From assembly GCA_026182355.1 (NCBI GenBank), contig JAPFBL010000597.1, positions 124,001 to 188,000 on the forward strand: a stretch of DNA of 64,000 nucleotides. Direction: 5' to 3'. Shown here one piece after another: positions 21,401-34,500 of this stretch. The stretch is from Hermatobates lingyangjiaoensis (Eukaryota; Arthropoda; Insecta; Hemiptera; Hermatobatidae). Within the stretch, counting starts at the first letter, position 1. Every line of letters begins with the position of its first letter. Below the pieces are notes generated by a model. It did no database searches. It was not told the origin of the DNA and saw only the letters and a program-made list of their open reading frames with translations. A program made the translations under genes and the position numbers.

Positions 21401-22049
21401 TTAATTAAAAAAGTACATTAAAACCTATCTACTGGAAGTTTACTATTAAACATCCAGAGGCTATAAGAACAATGAAAAGAGCTTGGAAAACAATGACATT
21501 GAGATTATGATTGAAATTAATATTAGTTTTAAATTACAATTACAGCAAAACTAGAGTCAGTATATTCAAACTTGGTACTTAACAAGAGTACCCTCATGAG
21601 ATTTAGTCATAGATGTATAGCACTAAATGTATAAAACAAAATCCTTTCTTTGAAAACGCTTCTAGACTGCATTAAGTTTATAATGTCACGAAAATAGAAG
21701 TGCCAAGTTTGATTAAATGAAATGTTTAATTTGAATGCATCTAAATTACTTAGTAAAGTATATCAGCGTTAGTTTGAAACTATATGATATGGTTGGCTAT
21801 ATAGATTTCAAGGCATATAATTACAATTATAAAATTGAGTTTGGTTAGTTTTTACATTTAGAAGAGGGCTTATTACTAATTTAAAAGTAATCAATGAATT
21901 ATAAAATAAATTTTGGTTGGTTTTCCATAATTATAAAAAAATTATTTTGGTTGCTTTTGAAATTTATAAAGAGGTTTATTACTAACTAAAATGTAATTAA
22001 TTAATTATAAACTTGATTTAGGTTGGTTTTGAAAATTAGAAGTGTTTTT
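21401..22049. other. Non-coding with local imperfect repeats
   Basis: From 21820 to 22030 a 'aaaattgagtttggttggtt' type block recurs about every 70-80 bp in worn form. No gene. Confidence 0.4.
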
Positions 22050-23050
22050 AATTTGAATTTAGCGGGTTATAGTTTTTGTCTAGGACTTCTAGAGAGATAT
22101 GAAAGGACAGATATGATAAGCAATGACGTAGGGAAACCCTTATAACCTCTGTTTAAAAGTATGTCCTCTATTTAAAGGTAGCTCTATTTAAACGGTGGCG
22201 GGAAGGTTCGTATAAGTAACCCTAGCCGTATGTTGTTATCATCGTATAGTTTAAAAGTTTTTGCAATTTTCCATATTTTTTTCTCTCCACCTAAAGGATT
22301 ATTAAAAACTTGAAGGCCAAATGATGAATGGTTTTTTATTCTCAGCCTACAGTGGCTGACATCTTGAGTATTGCAGGAACAGTACCTATAGAAAATGAGG
22401 AAGGTGACAACATTCAGCAGAGGAAAGTAAAGAATAGACGAAAGTGAAGAATAAAAGAAACAAACTGGGAGAGTTCTGGTGGTGGGTTTGTTAATTCTGA
22501 AACTAGACTTGTGCTTGAGGCTGCAGTGGGTTGAGTTTTTGGAAAGCCGAGTTTTTTTTATTTCCAAGAAGAGTTGCTGTTTTGGAGAACTATCGGGTTC
22601 GAATGGAGCCGAGTCATTTTAAAGGATTGTAACTGTCTCTGCAAAGCTGGTCTTCAACTATTCAGTAATACTTTGAAGAAGTTGAAGGGAAGAACTAGAA
22701 CTAGATTAAAGGAGTTGCCCCTTTGTTCAAGTGAACTATACTGTGTATTAGACTTGAGTATTATTTGTGAGTTTTTTTTGTTTCTTTCTTTGTTTTTTCT
22801 TGATTTATCTGTTTTTTGTAATCTATGGAAATTGTTATGTAAAACTTGTAAATATGATCGTAATATGTTTTTCTTTTTTAAAAAAAAAAAAAAAAGAAAA
22901 GGTAGGATATATAGAAGAACTCGTTAAACGTATAATATTTAACAATCGTGGCGTTGTGCCACAATCACCTGAAATATTGTTAAGTTTCTTCACTGTTCTA
23001 ATTATAAGTAAGTACCACACAATAACTGCTTGCAAAGAAGGAGAGTAAAT
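22050..23050. other. Less A+T-rich 1-kb block, possible solo-LTR or other repeat; two long overlapping ORFs, not called as genes
   Basis: This block stands out in composition. It holds open stretches of 127 codons on minus (22184-22567) and 117 codons on plus (22574-22927). Neither has a recognisable domain; the plus one ends in a lysine run from a poly-A tract at 22878-22896. 'ctctatttaaacggtggcgg' is TATA-like. 'cgtggcgttgtgccacaatc' at 22948-22970 is a small hairpin. A degraded second copy lies at 29880-30610. It could be an LTR, but no TG...CA ends or second LTR could be fixed. Confidence 0.25.
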
Positions 23051-25140
23051 AGAATGTTTTTTTTTTTCAAAATTACTGCTTAAATTAATGTTTAATTAAT
23101 TTACATACGTTTTACATTAATGAAAATTTCATTAAATATTATATAAATTATAATTACTGTTTCATTATTATATTTAGTATGGAGAGTGTAAATAGAAATA
23201 TATTAAGCAATTTGATTTTTGTAATTCATTTTTTTTATTTATTTCAATTTCGTCATTGAAATTTTCGTTAAAGTGCCTTTATGATGTACACCATATTTCT
23301 GTGACGATTTCTGGATCGTTCGAGATGTCTGCCATGACATATTTCAGTGAAATTCTGTTGATTTAGTTTCTGTCTGATCATTTACATCGGGAATAAAGCA
23401 ATTTTCATTTGAAATCCTCATTTGCTTGAAAAGAAACGTATCATTGTTCATTTTTATACAAACAATATTAATTACAAAAAATTAGTTGTCCCGAATGAAA
23501 GTTTTGCAAAAGATATAGTATAAGTCAGTAGTGAATTAACTTTCAAAATTTCTATTTTGTATTCCTTGATACAATGAAGATGAAATACTGTTTGCATTCA
23601 CTTTTAACTGAATAACTTTGTTATTTTATCAATTTTACTTTATAAATCAATCAATTCTTTGAAAAAAAATGGAAGAAGGAACCGACGCCGTGAACAGATT
23701 AAAATAAAAGAAGCCATATTGAGTTTGTGAAATATGAAATCTGTAGGTACTAAATGATAACAGTGCGTCCAAATTAGACACTGATTAATTACGAACTAAT
23801 ATGGATTTCTTCAATTTTTTGAAATTTTTCAATAAAACATTATTTTATTTAAGCAAGCTTTATATTTTCCATCACTGGAACAGGTTAAATAAATTCTATC
23901 AATAAAAGACATTACAAAAGAGTAGACTAAGAAATATTCAGTATGTTTCAAATTTAGAACAATAAACGATATAACATTTTTTTAAACTAAATAAGATTAG
24001 TGTGATTGATAAATTGATAAAAACAGTCCAATAGAACAATACTAAATACAAAATATTCTATTTAAGCAGTTATACAAGATGTATACCCCTACTAAGGGAT
24101 AGATGCAGTTGGTTAAATGACATCTACCATTTAGATTCAGTAGATAATTTAAAAAAAAAATATTTCTTGTAAATGAAATTAAATGGAACGAAAATGTTTT
24201 TTAGAGTTGATAAGAAAAGTTATTCACTTTAAAGTAGCCCTTTCAACGTTTCTCTTTGTTTATTACATACTGATCAAAACGCTTTTACATTACAAGGTCT
24301 TTTTTAGCGTAAAATAATGCATATTAAACAAGTAAAGAATACACATAATTGTAATAATAATGGTAATTAAATCAAACAAGATTGAATCAGTAGTAATGAA
24401 ACAAACTGTAACATAATAATAGATAACTATAGTAGACGTTTTATTATTCTTTAAATTTCTTATCTCGTATTTAAAACAATCTAAACTGCTCTACGAAGTA
24501 TTATATTTAATCATCATACTAGATATTGAGGAATGAAACAATTTAAAATTAGCTGTCATCTTAAACAAAGCGTTATATTTGAAAACTGTGTTTAGTGTTA
24601 TATGTATTATTGTGTAATATAAACGACACTACAGTGTGGTTGTGTACTGTAGTATTTTGGTTAAACTTGACAGTTGTGTGAAGTGTCTATTCCTGAAGTT
24701 AAAAATTATTTAGTTTATTAGGTACTTTTATAGGTTACCAGGAGACTATTTATTATGTTGGTAAAGAAAAGCACTTTATTACAAAATAATTCTCCTAGAA
24801 TCTATAAATAACGAAATATCACTTTTTTTTTTTGCTATTTGTTGTTAAATCCTCCTGATAAGTACAAACATCACTTTGTTAACTGATAAGTACATTTGTT
24901 AAATAAGTGGCCTCCAGATAAGTACCGTTTTTGTTTTTTAAAGTTCCGAACATTGAATCTTTTGCTTATAAAACAGTATTTCAAATAAAACAGAAACTTC
25001 TGAAGAAATTAAAAATGTCAAAGTGTCCTTTAAAAGCACCTTTTGTAAAAACTATTGCCAATATAGATGTTCTAAGGTAATGTTATAAAGATAAATGATG
25101 ACATAAAATGACGGAATATTTTATGTTTTAAATTTTTGTG
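23051..25140. other. Non-coding; nothing recognised
   Basis: A+T-rich throughout, with no coding, RNA or repeat feature that I can support apart from its degraded second copy at about 30610-32180. Confidence 0.4.
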
Positions 25141-25145
25141 TATTA

Positions 25146-25231
25146 TTAAATCTACTTACTGTGTATATATCTTGAATCATCTTAAGAATTAAATCTACTT
25201 ACTGTGTATATATCTTGAATCATCTTAAGAA
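25146..25231. repeat. Perfect 43-bp tandem duplication
   Basis: A block starting 'ttaaatctacttactgtgta' and ending 'catcttaaga' occurs twice without a mismatch, at 25146 and 25189. Identity of both copies points to a very recent duplication or an assembly stutter. Confidence 0.9.
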
Positions 25232-25399
25232 TACTATATCACTAGCATGGGCCATATAAGACTTCAGTTTTCATCACTTAAGAACAAAAAACACAGAACA
25301 GTTATTCCTGTCAGTCAAACTCAGTGAATTTATTTTATCAATTGTTGATATAATTTTTTAACACTGGGTTTACAGCTGGCCAAGCTAAAACATAATTTT

Positions 25400-28300
25400 T
25401 TTTGTATTGATGACAATGAACCGTCATTAGTTTAACTAATTTATTGATATCAATTGAATATTCCCTATTCAGATTGAGAACATATTTGAAGTTATTCAAT
25501 CAGTAACAGATAAGCCATGACTTTTAAACATTTTCATCACTTTAACTCATTTTTCAAATCAAACAGAATATTGCTTATTCATATTTACAAATTATTTCAA
25601 GTAATTTCATTAATAAATGGAAGTTCTAAACATTTTCATTTTTTAACTAATTTTTTCAACTTAAAGAGGCATTACTTATTGAGATTTGCAAATTATTTAA
25701 AGTTTTTTTCCACAATTAATGAAGTTCTAAACACGGTTATCATTTTAACTAATGTTCAAATCAAACGAATATTACTTATTCACATTTACAAATTATTTTA
25801 AGTAATATCTCTTCAAAACAAAGTGTTCTAAACATTGTCATCATTTATTTTTTTTTTTTTTATACGAGCATCACTTATTACAATTGAAATTTATTTAAAG
25901 TTCTTTTTTAAAAAAATAGTTCCTAAGCATTGTCATTATATTTTAACTGATTTATTGAAATAGATCTAACGTAATCTCCCAGATTTACAAATTATTTGAA
26001 GTTATTTCTTGAATAGAGATAGATATTTAAACCGGGTCATCACTTTAACTAATTTATTAGAATAAAGCAAATATTTTATTCAGATTTTTAAAATACTTAA
26101 GTTTATTTCTTCAATAATTTTAAATAATTTCAATTAATAATTGATTAGTGTAGACTTGTTTGAATTATTTAAGATAATTTCCAAATGAACGCATTAATCT
26201 CCAAACAGATTTGCCTTTTAACCAATTGAAAAGGTGACACTGACGATTTAAATTATAAAAAGTAAATCAGGTAATAAATAATATTCATGCATAATTAAAT
26301 AATATTAATTAATTTTGTATTAAATTATAAAAGAATAAATTCAGATAATAAGTAATATTAATGATAGAAAATTGAACCATGAATTGGCACGCTTGCTTGT
26401 CGGGCATGTAAGCCCACGGCCCTTGGACCATGGCCTTTCCAGATGGAGTGCTCTACGTGTGAACACGTTTGTTTGTCGCTTACAGCTACGATTCTAAGGT
26501 ATGTCATGTTTTTACTGTGATAGTTCATAACCAGTTATTATTCATAGTTATTGGCGCATATTAGTGTTTTAAAAATACTAATAATTTGAAAGAATTTATT
26601 CAAATAGAATGTGTATGACTAAATTACACAAATTTATTATTCATAGTTTGTGAACTTTTAGATATGTCGGCCATATTAACTTATTGAGATTAAACGTACA
26701 TCTAATAAATTATTATTCAACGTTTATTATTGATAAAATTCTTTTATTTTAACTTATTTATTCTATTAAACGTTCATGCTAATGTTTATTAATTATTCAA
26801 AATTATGTATTCAATGAAGTTGAGGTTTTAAAATGCAATGTGTATGACTAAATTATATGAACCTATCATTTATATCTATTTGAACAATCGAATTATGTTT
26901 TAAATATGATGATCATTTGAACTAATTTATTGAAATTTAACCAACGTTATGGATGTTTCTGGATTAGTAATTCAGATGTACTTTTCAATATGATAGACTT
27001 AGAAACAGGCGGCCATTTGAAGGAAGTTATTCATATAACTTCCTTAATCTTTTAACTTATTTATTCAGATTAAACATACATGCTAATTAATGTTTATTAA
27101 TTATTCAAAATTATGTATTCAATGAAGTTGAGGTTTAGAGATTCCAGTTACATTAATATTATATATAGCAGATTCAATAATTTAATCGACCGTTTGATAG
27201 ATATTGACACACATTAATATTATATTTAGATGGAATTGTGTAACTAAATTTATAACTTATCATTTATATTTTTTGAACAATTGAATTGTGTTTTAAATAT
27301 GATGATCATTGAACTAATTTATTCAAATTAAACCAACATTATTGATGATTCTGGATTAGGAGTTGTAATTACTTCTCAGTATAATAGACTTAGAAACATG
27401 TCGGCCATTTGAAATAAGTTATAAAATCAACTAATTATTCATATTTTAGTGATCTTTGAAACAGATTTTAAAGATTAAGTGGGTTTCAAGAATACATTTT
27501 AAAAATGTATTAAGATAGAATGTGTGTTATTAATACATAATTACTGAATATTCATACTTATTTGTAAAATATGAAACACGAGTGATATATTTTATCATTT
27601 TAACTAATTTATTCAATTTAATACATATTGCCAATTCCCCAAGTATTAATAGTTGTTCATTTCAAAATTAATTGTGTTTGAGTTAGTTAATCATTCCTGA
27701 TTATTCATAGCTATAATACAATGAATTAAGGTTTGACTCATGAAATGTTTTTTAGTAATTTATTCAAATAAATTATATGCATAATTCACTTCCACTATCA
27801 ATATGACAAATACCACAAGTTGATCGTTTTGGTGATATTTATAGAATTTAAATGTACATGCTAATTATAATTAATAGGTAAGTACAGTTGTTTCTACAAT
27901 TGAAATATGTTTAAAGATCCTGATAAACATAATTCTTTTTTTCTGTTATACGTAATTTTTATCAGTATAACTACAATTTATTATGGTTATTGCTCAATCG
28001 AATAATGTATTTAAAGTGTTGATCATTTTAAATAATTTATTCAATTAAACGTACATAACTAATTCACAATTAGAAATTCTTCAACGATATTTGTCAATTA
28101 GAGTTTTGTTATTTTTACTCTGTTACTCAAGTGATATGTATGATATTTCATATTAAATAATAATTAGTAGTGGTTTCTACAACATGCTGATATGTTGAAT
28201 AATTTGTTAGAATGAATATTTTATGACTAATTCAATTACCAATTAGTCAAAGATTATTACTAATTATTCATAGTTATTTGAAATCCAATTACGTTTCTAC

Positions 28301-28650
28301 ATGGATCTTAAACTAATTTTAACTTATTCAAATTATTGAACAAGTAGAATTAAATATTTTAGTAATTCAAAGTTATGTGTAATGAAACAGAGTTTGCTGA
28401 ACATTTTAACTAATTTATTCAAATTAAATGAACATTACTATTCAGATATCTAAATTTGAGTTTCTTCAAAAATAAGATTAAACATGGTACTCATTTTAAT
28501 TAGTTAATTCAAATCGATTGTATGTCTAGTTCACAATCATAAATTAATGAATAAAATTTATATTATTGAATCAATGGTATACATATTAATAAAACTCTAT
28601 GATAATTTATTAGAATGAAATGTACATATCTAAATATTAATTATATCTTA
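25400..28650. repeat. Degenerate ~100-bp tandem array, second locus
   Basis: Same unit as the array at 3595-7255, with 'cat(c/t)a.tttaactaattta' landmarks near 25420, 25535, 25637, 25740, 25840, 25935 and 26038. Spacing is about 95-115 bp, and the order loosens and the units lengthen after 26200. The 94-codon ORF at 25517-25801 is an artefact of the array. A degraded copy of the whole array is at about 32350-34700. Confidence 0.75.
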
Positions 28651-28664
28651 ATTACCAAATCGTC

Positions 28665-28960
28665 TAAATGGGAGATGTTTATTAGTCTTTCATTCCTGAG
28701 GTAGTACAGATAGTGATTGATCCACTTCTCAATAGATAAGCCTTTTTCGTATGTCACACAATTATGGATATACAAACATTAGTATAATATAGCATAAAAC
28801 ATTATGAAAAGCCAAAGTGAAAATTGGCTTATACGAAATAATTTCTTACAAGAGAGCATGGCTTTTGCTCCAATAGACCGTGGTTCGCTTACATAGTTTA
28901 TGTGACCTCCTCCTACATTTAAATTAAAACAAATTTTCCCATTCAGAAGTTGAAAATATT
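28665..28960 (-). repeat. Dispersed repeat, copy C (inverted)
   Basis: Reverse complement of the 20985-21310 blocks: 'tagtctttcattcctgaggt', 'tgattgatccacttctcaat', 'gcatggcttttgctccaata' and 'catagtttatgtgacctcct'. It lies directly after the 100-bp array and is repeated at 34865-35155 as part of the large duplication. Confidence 0.6.
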
Positions 28961-29339
28961 TTAATATTTTATGTCAAAAATATGTAAGAAAAAATGTAGT
29001 TTTCATATAATTTTTAATTTAAAATGTAGGATAATTTCATTTATTATTTTAAAAGAATTTTTTTAATTCTGAATAATTTTTACAGTTTTGATCTTTTACC
29101 AAATTATTAATAATGGGAATTTTATGTATGCTAGAGTTTTTAAAAACTCACTTTTTTCCCTTAGTCAAAAATTAAAATACCAATTTATTCTGAGCGAATG
29201 CTATTTTTTTCCCACGTGCTCTACTCTGTTATAAGTTTGCATAAATGTATATTGAAAAAAAATATATTGGTAATTAGCCACTTTTGCATTCTTAAATCAA
29301 GTTAAAAACCGACTTCTCTGTATAATTTTAAATTTAAAA

Positions 29340-29620
29340 CGGAAGCTTGAAATTTTTAAAAATTATGGTATGAACTATTAGACTAGAACAGTAAAAAAAC
29401 TGAAAATTAGACAAAAACATCGAAGCCCTTCTATAGGACGAAAAAGTTCATTCCAAAAACTTCAAATTACCCAATAATAATGTTATTCATTAATATAAAA
29501 AAATCAGCATCTGATATGAATCTTTGTAGAATGGTGCAACATATAGATTGATTAGAACATTTTATTAGACAAACCTATCATACCATAAAAAGAATGAGGA
29601 ATTATGTTTCATATGCTCTA
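29340..29620 (+). pseudogene. Second copy of the ORF module (broken)
   Basis: 'atgaactattagactagaac' and, further on, a frame reading RMVQHID, stop, LEHFIRQTYHTIKRMR match the 7546-7764 ORF (QYIDLLKHFMRQ). It follows a 100-bp array, as the first copy does, though here the dispersed repeat lies between. It is broken by at least one stop. The identity is tentative (see 7440). Confidence 0.35.
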
Positions 29621-29755
29621 TTGTTTTGTATTTTACATATACAAATTTTGTTCTTCTTGCATTATATAAGTCGTTAAATCATTAAAATTTTCATTATACA
29701 TCTAAACATTATTTCGGTGAATTTAATGGAAAAAATTCTAAATCAATGTAATAAT

Positions 29756-32700
29756 GTAAAAAAAATTTTTGTTTTTTAAATTTTAAAAAAGGTTTTTAAC
29801 TAATAAAATGTTTAATTAATTTAAATTATTTATTGGTTTGAAAATTAAATTTTTTAATTTGAATTTACGGGTTATGTTTTTGTTAATTTAGAAATAAAGA
29901 CAGTATATAAAATGAGTAGGAAACCCTTTAAATTGTTTAAAAGATTCCTTATTAAATATCTTTTCGGTCGGGAATTCGTATAATAATATATGTTTTTCAT
30001 CGATAGTTTAAAAATTTTTGCAATTTTATATTTTTTTCCTTACCTAAAATTATTAAAAATTAAGAAATTAAGGTTTTTTTATTTAGTAATCTACTCTTGG
30101 TATTAGGAAAGTATATAAAATAAATAAAATTAGAGGGGTAAAAATGCGAAATGGAATAAAAAAAAAGGGGTTTTTGGGTTTTTAATTCAAATAATTTCTT
30201 ACTAGTGGGTTAGTTTTTGGAAAGCCGGTTTTTTTTTCCAAGAAGGGCGTTTTGGGCTTGGGTTCAAGGACCGGTCTTTTAAAGGATTTCTGTCTTCAAA
30301 GTGGTTTCCATTCATTCTTAAAATTAAAAGCTAAACTAGATTGGAGTTCCCCTTTTAAGGAACTATACGGATTAGACTTAGTTTTTTGGAGTTTTTTTTT
30401 TTCCTTTTTTTTCGATTTTCTGTTTTTTTAACTATGGAAATTTTTGTAAAACGTAAAATTCAATAGTTTTTCTTTTTTAAAAAAAAAAAAAGAAATAATT
30501 AGAAGAACCAAAGAAATATTAACATCTGGCGTTGTGCCCAAACATGAAATTTTTAATTTCTTCACGCAATTATAAGAAGTCCCCTAACTCGCAAAGAAGG
30601 AAAAAAGGTTTTTTTTTTAAAATTCGCTTAAATTTGTTTAAAATTTCTCGTTTTCAAATGAAAATTTCAAAAATTAATTAAATTTAATTACTGCTTTTTA
30701 TTTTTGGAATTAAATAAAAATTTAAAGAATTTGTTTTGAACATTTTTTTTTTATTTCTTTCCTTTGAAATTTTGTTAAATCCCTTTGGGTCACCATATTT
30801 CGGAGATTCTGGCGTTGAATGCCCATCTTTTAGTGTTTGTTAAGTTTTTCTATATTTAATGGAAAAAAATTTTCGAAATCCTCTTTCGAAAAGAAACATC
30901 ATTGACATTTTATCAATCAAAATTCAAAAAATTTTTCCCAATGGTTTTGAAAAATATATAAATCTGTGTTAATTTCAAAATTTTTTTTGTATTCCATCAA
31001 AAGTAAATCTTTTATTCATTTTCGTAACTTTTTTTTACAATTTTACTTTTAAAATCTATTTTTTGGAAAAAATTTGGGAAAACCGCCTGGCAGAAAAATA
31101 AAAAAGCCTTTGGTTTGGTTGTCTTGGCTTATAACAGGCTCCAAATTAGTGAAATTCCTTATGGTTTCTTCTTTTTTTTTTCAATAAAAAATTTTAAAGC
31201 AAGTTTTATTCCACATGAAAGGAAATAAATTCTTCAAAAAGCTTACAAAAAGTAACTAAGAAATTTTAGTATTTTCAAATATTTTGAAAATAAAGTTAAC
31301 TTTTTTTAAACAAAAAATTAGGTATTTAAATTGATAAAAAGTAATCTCTAAATCAAAACTTTTAACTTTTAAAAATTTCCCCTTAAATAGATGAGTTGGT
31401 TTGAATTACCTTTAGATTCGTGAAATTTAAAAAAAAAATTTTCGAAATGAAATTAAATGGAACAAAATTTTTTGGTTTAAAAAAAATTCACTTTAAATGC
31501 CCTTTCAAGCCTTTTTTATTAATCTATAAAAGTTTTCATTACAAGGCTTTTTTGGTAAAAAACTTTCAATAAAGAATCCTTTGTTAATTTAATTTCAAAA
31601 AGTTGAATAGAGTTGAAACAAACTGTCAAATAATAAAACTTGAGCTTTTATTTTCTTTAAATTTCTTATCTCGATTTAAAAATCAAAGCCTCAAATAAAA
31701 CAATCTAGTTTGGGAATGCTTTAAAATTACTTCAAAAAAGCGTTTTTTGAAAACGTTTTAGTTTATTGATTATTGTGTTATAAACACACTACATGGGTTT
31801 GTTACTTATTTTTTTAAACTTTACAGGGGAAGTGCTTTCTGAAGTTTTAAAAATTTAGTTTTTCTTTTTGGAGGAACATTTTAATTTTAAAGAAAAGCAC
31901 ATTCAAAATTTTCCCTAGAATTATAAATGTATACTTTTTATTTTTTCTAGGTTAAACCTCCGAAAGTCAAACTCCGTTAACGAAAGAAGAAAAATCCTCC
32001 AGAAAGTACCTTTTGTTTTTAAATTCCCATTGATTTTTCTTTTCTTTCTATTTTAAAACGAAACTTCGAAGTTAAAATGTCAAAGTGTTTTAAAAGACCT
32101 TTTTAAAAACTTTCCTTGAGTTCAAGGTAATTTTAAAGAAAATATACTAAAATACGGAAATTTTAGTTTTAAATTTTTGGATTTTAAATTCTTACTTTTT
32201 AACTTGTCTTTAAAATTTCTATTTTTTTAATTCTTAACACTTAAGAATACTATTCCTGTGGGCCATTAAATTCAGTTTTCTTTAAAACAAAAACACGCAG
32301 TTTTTGGTCAAACCAGGAATTTATTTTTCTTGTTGAAAATTTTTAACCTGGGTTTCGCGGGCCAAGTAAAAATTTTTTTGTTTGATCAGAATCTTATTTA
32401 ATAATTTATTGATTCAAGAAACCCTATTCGATTAAACAATTTGAAGTTTTAATCGTCTAAATCTTTTAAACATTTTCATATTTAACCATTTATTCAAATC
32501 AAACAGAATATTGCATTCAATTTTCAAAATTTTTAATAATTTCATTTAAAGGAAGCTAAACATTTTTTTTCTAATTTTTTAACAAAGGGTTTTAAATTTC
32601 AAATTATTTAAAGTTTTTTTACAATTAAGAAGCTCCGGTTTATTTTAACTAACCCAAATCAAAGTATTACATTCACATTTCAAATTAAAGTAAATTTCTT

Positions 32701-34500
32701 AAAACAAAATTTCTAAACTTTACATTTTTTTTTTTTTATTTACACATCATTATTACAATTGAAAATTTAAATTTTTTTTAAAAAATATTCCAAGCAGCAA
32801 TTTATTTTTGATTTATTGAAAAGTTGTAACTCCCCAGATTTCAAATTATTTGAAGTTTTTCTTGTGGTGTTTTCCGGGCACACTTTCTAATTTTTAGTCA
32901 AAATTTTTACTTTTTAAAATATTGTTTATTTCCAATAATTTTAAAAACAATTAAAAGTTGGTAGCTTGTTTAATTATTTAAGTAATTTAAATAACGCATT
33001 AATTCCCCAATTTGTTTTAAAAATTGAAAAGGGCAGCGTTTAAATTTGAAACAGGAATTAAAAATTTCGCTTTTAAATTTAAAATTTTGTTTAAAATTAT
33101 GAAAAATTCGTAATAAGTTTTAAAGTAAAATTCCAGAATTGGCCGCTTGTTTGGGAGTAACCCACCCCTTCCTGGCCTTTCCAATGGGGTTCACTGTAAC
33201 CGTTTTTTTGCTTCAGACTTCCAGGATGCATTTTTAACTTGAAGTTAAACCATTTTTTCTTTAATTGGCCTTTAATGAAAAATCAAAATTTGGTTTATTC
33301 AAATGAAAGGAGACTTTACCAAATTTAACAAGTTTGGAACAGTTGGGCCATATTCTTATTGGATTAAAGTCTCAATAAATTTTTTCCGTTTAATTGTAAA
33401 ATTCAATTTTCTTATTTACATTCTTCATCTTGTTTAAATTATTAAAATTATGTTTCAATGAATTAGGTTTTAAAAGCTTTATGACTAAATTAAGAACCTA
33501 TCAAATCTTTTGCTCTTTTTTTAAGGAGTATTTTAATTTTTAAAATTTCCAACTTTGGTTTTCTGGTTTAATTCGGTTCTTTTCAAATTGTGCTTGAAAA
33601 GGGGCCATTTAAGGAAGTTACAATTAACCCTTTCTTTTAACTTTTTTTCTTAAAATTGCAATTTTTTTTTTATTCTTTGTTTCAAGAAGTTAGGTTTAAG
33701 TTCCAGACATTAATATTAATTTCTTCTAATTTTTGACCTTTTAAATTTGCCCTTAAATTAATTTAGTGGTGGGGTAATTTATAAACTTTCTTTTACTTTT
33801 CAATTTTGGTTTTTAAAAGATGACTCTAACTTTTATTTTAAACCCATTTTTGTTCGGTTAATTGTAATTCTTCTCTTTCTTGAAACTTCCCATTTGAAAT
33901 TTATAAAATCAACTTTATTCAAATGACTTTGAAACGCTTTTGAAAGTGGGTTTCGCATTTTTTTTAAGTGAATTGGATTAATCTTTACTAATTTCAACAT
34001 TTGTTTGAAACCTAAATTTTCACTTTTAACAAATTCAATTTAAACATATTCCAATTAATAAATATTTTCTTTAAAAAATTGGGATTAGTTAAATTTGAAA
34101 AGTAAAACAAGTTTAAGGTTTGATCATGAAAGTTTTTAGTTTTTTCTAAAACAAATTCCCCAACAAAGAAAAACCACAAGTTGTGTTTTGGGTTTTGAAT
34201 TTAAAGTCATCAATTCAAATTAATAGGAAACAGTTTTTCACAATTGAAAATTGTTTAAAATCCTGTAAAATTTCTTTTTTCTGCGAATTTTTACAGTTAA
34301 CTCTTTAATTTTTATTGCCCGTAAGTTTTGGTTGAAAAAAATTTATTCAATTAAACGTAATAACTAATTCCTTGTTTTAAGATAGAATTGGTTTTGTTAT
34401 TTTCTTCGTTACTCAATGTTTAAATTTTTTTTTTATGGGTTTCAAACCTGCTGAAGGAAAATTTGTTAAAGTTTTTATACAATTAAACCAATTGCAAAGT
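29756..34500 (+). repeat. Shortened, low-fidelity copy of 21930-28250
   Basis: Runs in the same order as 21930-28250 but about a quarter shorter. For example 22526 'gtgggttgagtttttggaaa' becomes 30203 'gtgggttagtttttggaaag', and 'tttaaaggattgtaactgtc' (22617) becomes 'ttttaaaggatttctgtctt'. Differences are dominated by missing 1-6 base pieces and lengthened T/A runs, not substitutions. No genes. See the finding on a consensus fault. Confidence 0.75.

Noticed and set aside
22184..22927. The two longest ORFs in the window (127 and 117 codons).
   Set aside because: They lie back to back on opposite strands, have no recognisable domain, one runs into a poly-A tract, and the duplicate copy does not keep either frame. 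The composition explains their length.
25517..25801. 94-codon ORF.
   Set aside because: It lies inside the ~100-bp degenerate array and its peptide simply repeats the unit.
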